Shown here: piece by piece, positions 61,294 through 64,000 of the stretch
Layout: each line of letters begins with the position of its first letter
Position numbering within the stretch: position 1 is the stretch's first letter
NCBI RefSeq assembly: GCF_020687505.1
Contig: NZ_JAJEQT010000011.1
Strand: one strand, 5' to 3'
DNA length: 64,000 bases
Source: Coprococcus_C hominis
GTDB lineage: Bacteria; Bacillota; Clostridia; Lachnospirales; Lachnospiraceae
Notes under the pieces: generated by a model
The model's input: the letters and a program-made list of their open reading frames with translations, nothing else
Told to the model about the DNA's origin: nothing
Databases searched by the model: none
Position numbers and translations under genes: made by a program

Positions 61294-62985
61294 TTACATC
61301 TGTTCTGGACAATCAATACCAAGCAATTCCATTGCATCTTTGATCGTCTTCTTTGTGATATATACCAGTGTAGCACGCGCGTTACGCACATTCTCTTCCT
61401 CTACATGGATACGACATGCATTGTAGAACTTGTTGAATGCCTGTGCAACATCCACTGCAAATCTGGCAACAGCAGAAGGCTCGTAACGCTCGGAAGCATC
61501 CTTGACAACCTTCGGGAAGCGGTTAATCTCTTTCAGTAACTCCATTGCTTCTACATCTGTCAATACACTGTAATCAATATCTGCCGATGGTGTAAATCCA
61601 TCCAGCTTCTTTAAGATACTGCAGCATCTTGCATGTGTGTACTGTACGTATGGACCGGTTTCACCATCGAAGTTCAAAAGCTTCTCCCATTTGAAAGATA
61701 CGTCTTTGATACGCTGGTTATAAAGATCATTGAACAATACGGCACCAACACCAATTTTCTTTGCTGTCTCATCCTTATCTGGAAGATCCGGGTTCTTCTC
61801 ATTGATGATCTCTTTGATCTTCGCAATCGCTTCGAGGAGAATATCCTCGGCATAAATAATATTTCCGCTACGTGTAGAAAGCTTGGCACCTTCCAAGCTG
61901 ACAAGTCCATAAGGAATATGCACTAACTGATCCTTTGCCCATTCATTTCCAAGCAATTCAACAACCTTGAATACCTGCTTGAAGTGAAGCTTCTGTTCCT
62001 GTCCGGTTACATACAGACATTTTACGAAGTTGTAAGTTTCTTTCCGATAGAAGATCGCTGCAATATCACGTGTTGCATAGATGGAGCTGCCGTCGTTCTT
62101 CAGGATCAGACATGGAGCCATATCATAAGCGTCTAAGTTTACGATCTTTGCACCCTCGCTCTCTGTCAGGAGATTTGCGTCTGTCAGTCGTTTTACAACA
62201 TCGTCGGTTTTATCACGGTAGAAGCTCTCGCCGAGGTAGTAGTCGAAGTCCATACCAAGCAGATCGTAAGTACGCTTGTACTCGATCAGACTGATATCCT
62301 TGAACCACTGCCAGATTTTTAAAGCTTCCTCGTCACCATGTTCCATCTTCGCGAACCATGCACGCGCTTCGTCGTTTAACTCTGGATTCTTCTCAGCCTC
62401 TTCGTGGAACTTCACGTAGAGCTTCATCAGTTCGGCAACGCCGTCCTTCTTGACCGCTTCTTCGCTTCCCCATGCCTTGTATGCAACGATCAGTTTACCA
62501 AACTGTGTACCCCAGTCGCCGAGGTGGTTGATGCGGACAACCTTGTAGCCCAGCTTGGAATAAATCTTATACAGAGAGTTTCCAATGATCGTCGTACGAA
62601 GATGTCCAACATGGAAATTCTTTGCTACGTTTGGAGAAGAATAATCGATACAGATTGTCTGTCCATTTCCTTCGGTAGAACTTCCGAAATCATCAGCCAT
62701 AGAAGCTGTCACCATTGTTTCGATAAATAATTCCTTCTTTACGAAGAAGTTTAAGTAAGCACCCTGTACCTGAATCTCCTGCAGGAAATCCACATCGCCG
62801 ATTGCTTCTTTGATATCGTTGGCAATCATCTGTGGGGCTTTGCGCATCGTCTTCGCAAGGCGGAAGCAGGGAAATGCAAAATCACCAAGCTCCGGTTTTG
62901 GCGGAATCTCAATCAGGTCTGCAATTTCTGCTGCGGTTAACCCTTCGACGTTTGCAGCAATCAGTTCTACAATCTTGTTTTTCAT
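61294..62985 (-). CDS. argS: Arginyl-tRNA synthetase
   Basis: Class I synthetase charging tRNA-Arg. 563 residues. The N-terminal ArgRS-specific domain includes GDFAFPCFRLAK; the HxGH signature is in AKNFHVGHLRTTIIGNSLYK; the KMSK counterpart is KLSTRSGN. The C-terminal anticodon-binding domain has RFAVDVAQAFNKFYNACRI. AAAGGAG lies about ten bases before the ATG. No T-box is seen in the 31-bp gap upstream. Confidence 0.96.
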   Translation of the reverse strand: MKNKIVELIAANVEGLTAAEIADLIEIPPKPELGDFAFPCFRLAKTMRKAPQMIANDIKEAIGDVDFLQEIQVQGAYLNFFVKKELFIETMVTASMADDFGSSTEGNGQTICIDYSSPNVAKNFHVGHLRTTIIGNSLYKIYSKLGYKVVRINHLGDWGTQFGKLIVAYKAWGSEEAVKKDGVAELMKLYVKFHEEAEKNPELNDEARAWFAKMEHGDEEALKIWQWFKDISLIEYKRTYDLLGMDFDYYLGESFYRDKTDDVVKRLTDANLLTESEGAKIVNLDAYDMAPCLILKNDGSSIYATRDIAAIFYRKETYNFVKCLYVTGQEQKLHFKQVFKVVELLGNEWAKDQLVHIPYGLVSLEGAKLSTRSGNIIYAEDILLEAIAKIKEIINEKNPDLPDKDETAKKIGVGAVLFNDLYNQRIKDVSFKWEKLLNFDGETGPYVQYTHARCCSILKKLDGFTPSADIDYSVLTDVEAMELLKEINRFPKVVKDASERYEPSAVARFAVDVAQAFNKFYNACRIHVEEENVRNARATLVYITKKTIKDAMELLGIDCPEQM

Positions 62986-63016
62986 AATATATAAACTCCT
63001 TTATTGTTGTTTGCTT

Positions 63017-64000
63017 TTATTGTTGGATCGGGAAGCTGAATTTTACTGTGGTTCCCGACATGACATCCCCGGAGATATCCAGCTTGCCACAGAGCATATA
63101 CAGGATTTCCTTTGCTTTGTGCAGGCTGCTGTACCAAGGACTGTCCTCCATATAGGTGTCCTTGATGCCGACACCATCATCTGTCAGAATGACCTCTGCC
63201 ATATTTGGCGTCAGGCTTGCCTGTACGGATACATTGGATGCATTTGCATGTAAGGCGATGTTATCGAAAAATATTGCAATCAGCCGCATGAAGTTAATGT
63301 TGAACACCGGATGATAGCTGATGTTCGGATCTGGTGTTTCGACAGATGCGGTAATTTTGATTTTTGTATGTTTCTGCTTAAACTCATTTAAGTAAGCTTC
63401 GAGCTGTTCCTTCAATGGTTTGTCGGAAGAAGAAAAGCTGTTCATGTTCTCGGCGATTTCATCGACCGAGTGGGACATCTGCTTTACGTTGTGCAGGATT
63501 TCCTGCAAGGTTAATTTCGCACGTCCGACATCTGTTCCAATCAGATAGTTGATCATATCCAGTTTGTTCTGCATAGCTTCCAGCCCGGTTTTGATCTGCT
63601 TATCCAGAATCGTCTGTGTGAGTGCCCGGTCGTATGCATCCAGCATTAAGATATTATATCCATGCGAGGAGATGTCTTCCTTGGCGTCCTCCTGAAGAAA
63701 TGTAAAGCCGTAGTGATCGGTATGATCAGGGTCGTCTGTCGTGTAGCGAGGCTCAAAAGAGGTAAGTGCATCTTCTGCATTGTTCAATGCTTCCAGGTAT
63801 TGGCGCAGCTTGTTCAACTGTAATTCCATGCCGCGCAGCTTTAACGTCAAGGTCTCCTTCACGGATTGCAGGTCTTTGATCTGCTCCTGAATGATCTTGT
63901 TGCGCTCGGTATCCACGCCATCATTTGTGACAGGAGAAAAGACGCTTTTTCTGGAGTTGGTCTTGAAGGCGTAAATGTCCTTCGTCTTGTCCAGCTCATC
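63017..64000 (-). CDS. DegS-like histidine-kinase-related protein, 5' end beyond the window
   Basis: The frame is open to the right edge, 28 codons beyond the first GTG, and the extra residues (DELDKTKDIYAFKTNSRKSV) look like a DegS-type N-terminus, so the gene is truncated by the window. A coiled coil follows (about 30-75 of the visible part), then a dimerisation region where the usual IHDG reads ILDK, with no phospho-acceptor His. The HATPase part is intact in outline: N-box FFDNIALHANAS, LTDDGVGI and a final GTTVKFSFP. It may sense or scaffold rather than phosphorylate. It lies 31 nt upstream of argS. Confidence 0.75.
   Translation of the reverse strand, partial: DELDKTKDIYAFKTNSRKSVFSPVTNDGVDTERNKIIQEQIKDLQSVKETLTLKLRGMELQLNKLRQYLEALNNAEDALTSFEPRYTTDDPDHTDHYGFTFLQEDAKEDISSHGYNILMLDAYDRALTQTILDKQIKTGLEAMQNKLDMINYLIGTDVGRAKLTLQEILHNVKQMSHSVDEIAENMNSFSSSDKPLKEQLEAYLNEFKQKHTKIKITASVETPDPNISYHPVFNINFMRLIAIFFDNIALHANASNVSVQASLTPNMAEVILTDDGVGIKDTYMEDSPWYSSLHKAKEILYMLCGKLDISGDVMSGTTVKFSFPIQQ

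Overview
The window is the replication-origin region of a low-to-mid GC Firmicute. The dnaA-dnaN-S4-recF-gyrB-gyrA run faces rpmH-rnpA-yidD-yidC-jag, and the glmS ribozyme, an agr quorum-sensing locus, DUF3881/DUF4446/DUF5685 proteins and a phosphotransbutyrylase/butyrate kinase pair all point to a butyrate-forming gut Lachnospiraceae. A Coprococcus-like organism is my best guess, by inference only. There are no rRNA genes, prophage, CRISPR array or transposase gene.

Left arm (1-41.6 kb). Nearly every gene is on the minus strand, running away from oriC. From the left edge: a 63-bp (21-codon) tandem repeat with an open minus frame; glgP; ileS; a Gfo/Idh/MocA oxidoreductase (the only plus-strand gene of this arm); a LytTR regulator with a degenerate receiver; a five-gene operon (small membrane protein, ptb, buk, a repeat-bearing membrane protein, aroD); a MATE exporter; glmS behind its self-cleaving ribozyme; then AAA+ ATPase, Orn/Lys/Arg-type decarboxylase, agrA, agrC, agrB and a 47-residue Cys-free agrD. 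Next come maf, a J-domain protein, DUF5685, a zinc-ribbon protein, a tRNA Ser-Asn-Cys operon with promoter and terminator, an unknown membrane protein, an AT-rich AlbA_2/Schlafen-type regulator, and the two fumarase subunits separated by a DUF4153 membrane protein.

Origin (41.5-43.6 kb). The dnaA-dnaN gap holds a run of seven TAG/TAA triplets directly abutting a DnaA box, matching the DnaA-trio unwinding element. The dnaA-rpmH gap holds further DnaA boxes.

Right arm (43.6-64 kb). The conserved rpmH...rsmG cluster reads rightward except mnmE, which is flipped and has a hairpin repeat element on each side. From 51.3 kb on, all protein genes are on the minus strand, including the parA-parB-DUF4446-serS block, so they run head-on to the rightward fork. 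Upstream of parA is a 1.2-kb AT-rich non-coding region with four perfect parS sites and a DnaA-box cluster. It has strong G>C skew on the plus strand, consistent with oriC lying to its left. A GH1 phospho-beta-glucosidase and a ROK kinase flank an oppositely oriented tRNA-Arg. The window ends inside a DegS-like protein that lacks the usual phospho-acceptor His.

Most unusual features: the Cys-free agrD, two families of long inverted-repeat elements (one with compensatory base changes between its two copies), the DnaA-trio origin, the parS/DnaA-box centromere-like region and the local inversions around oriC.
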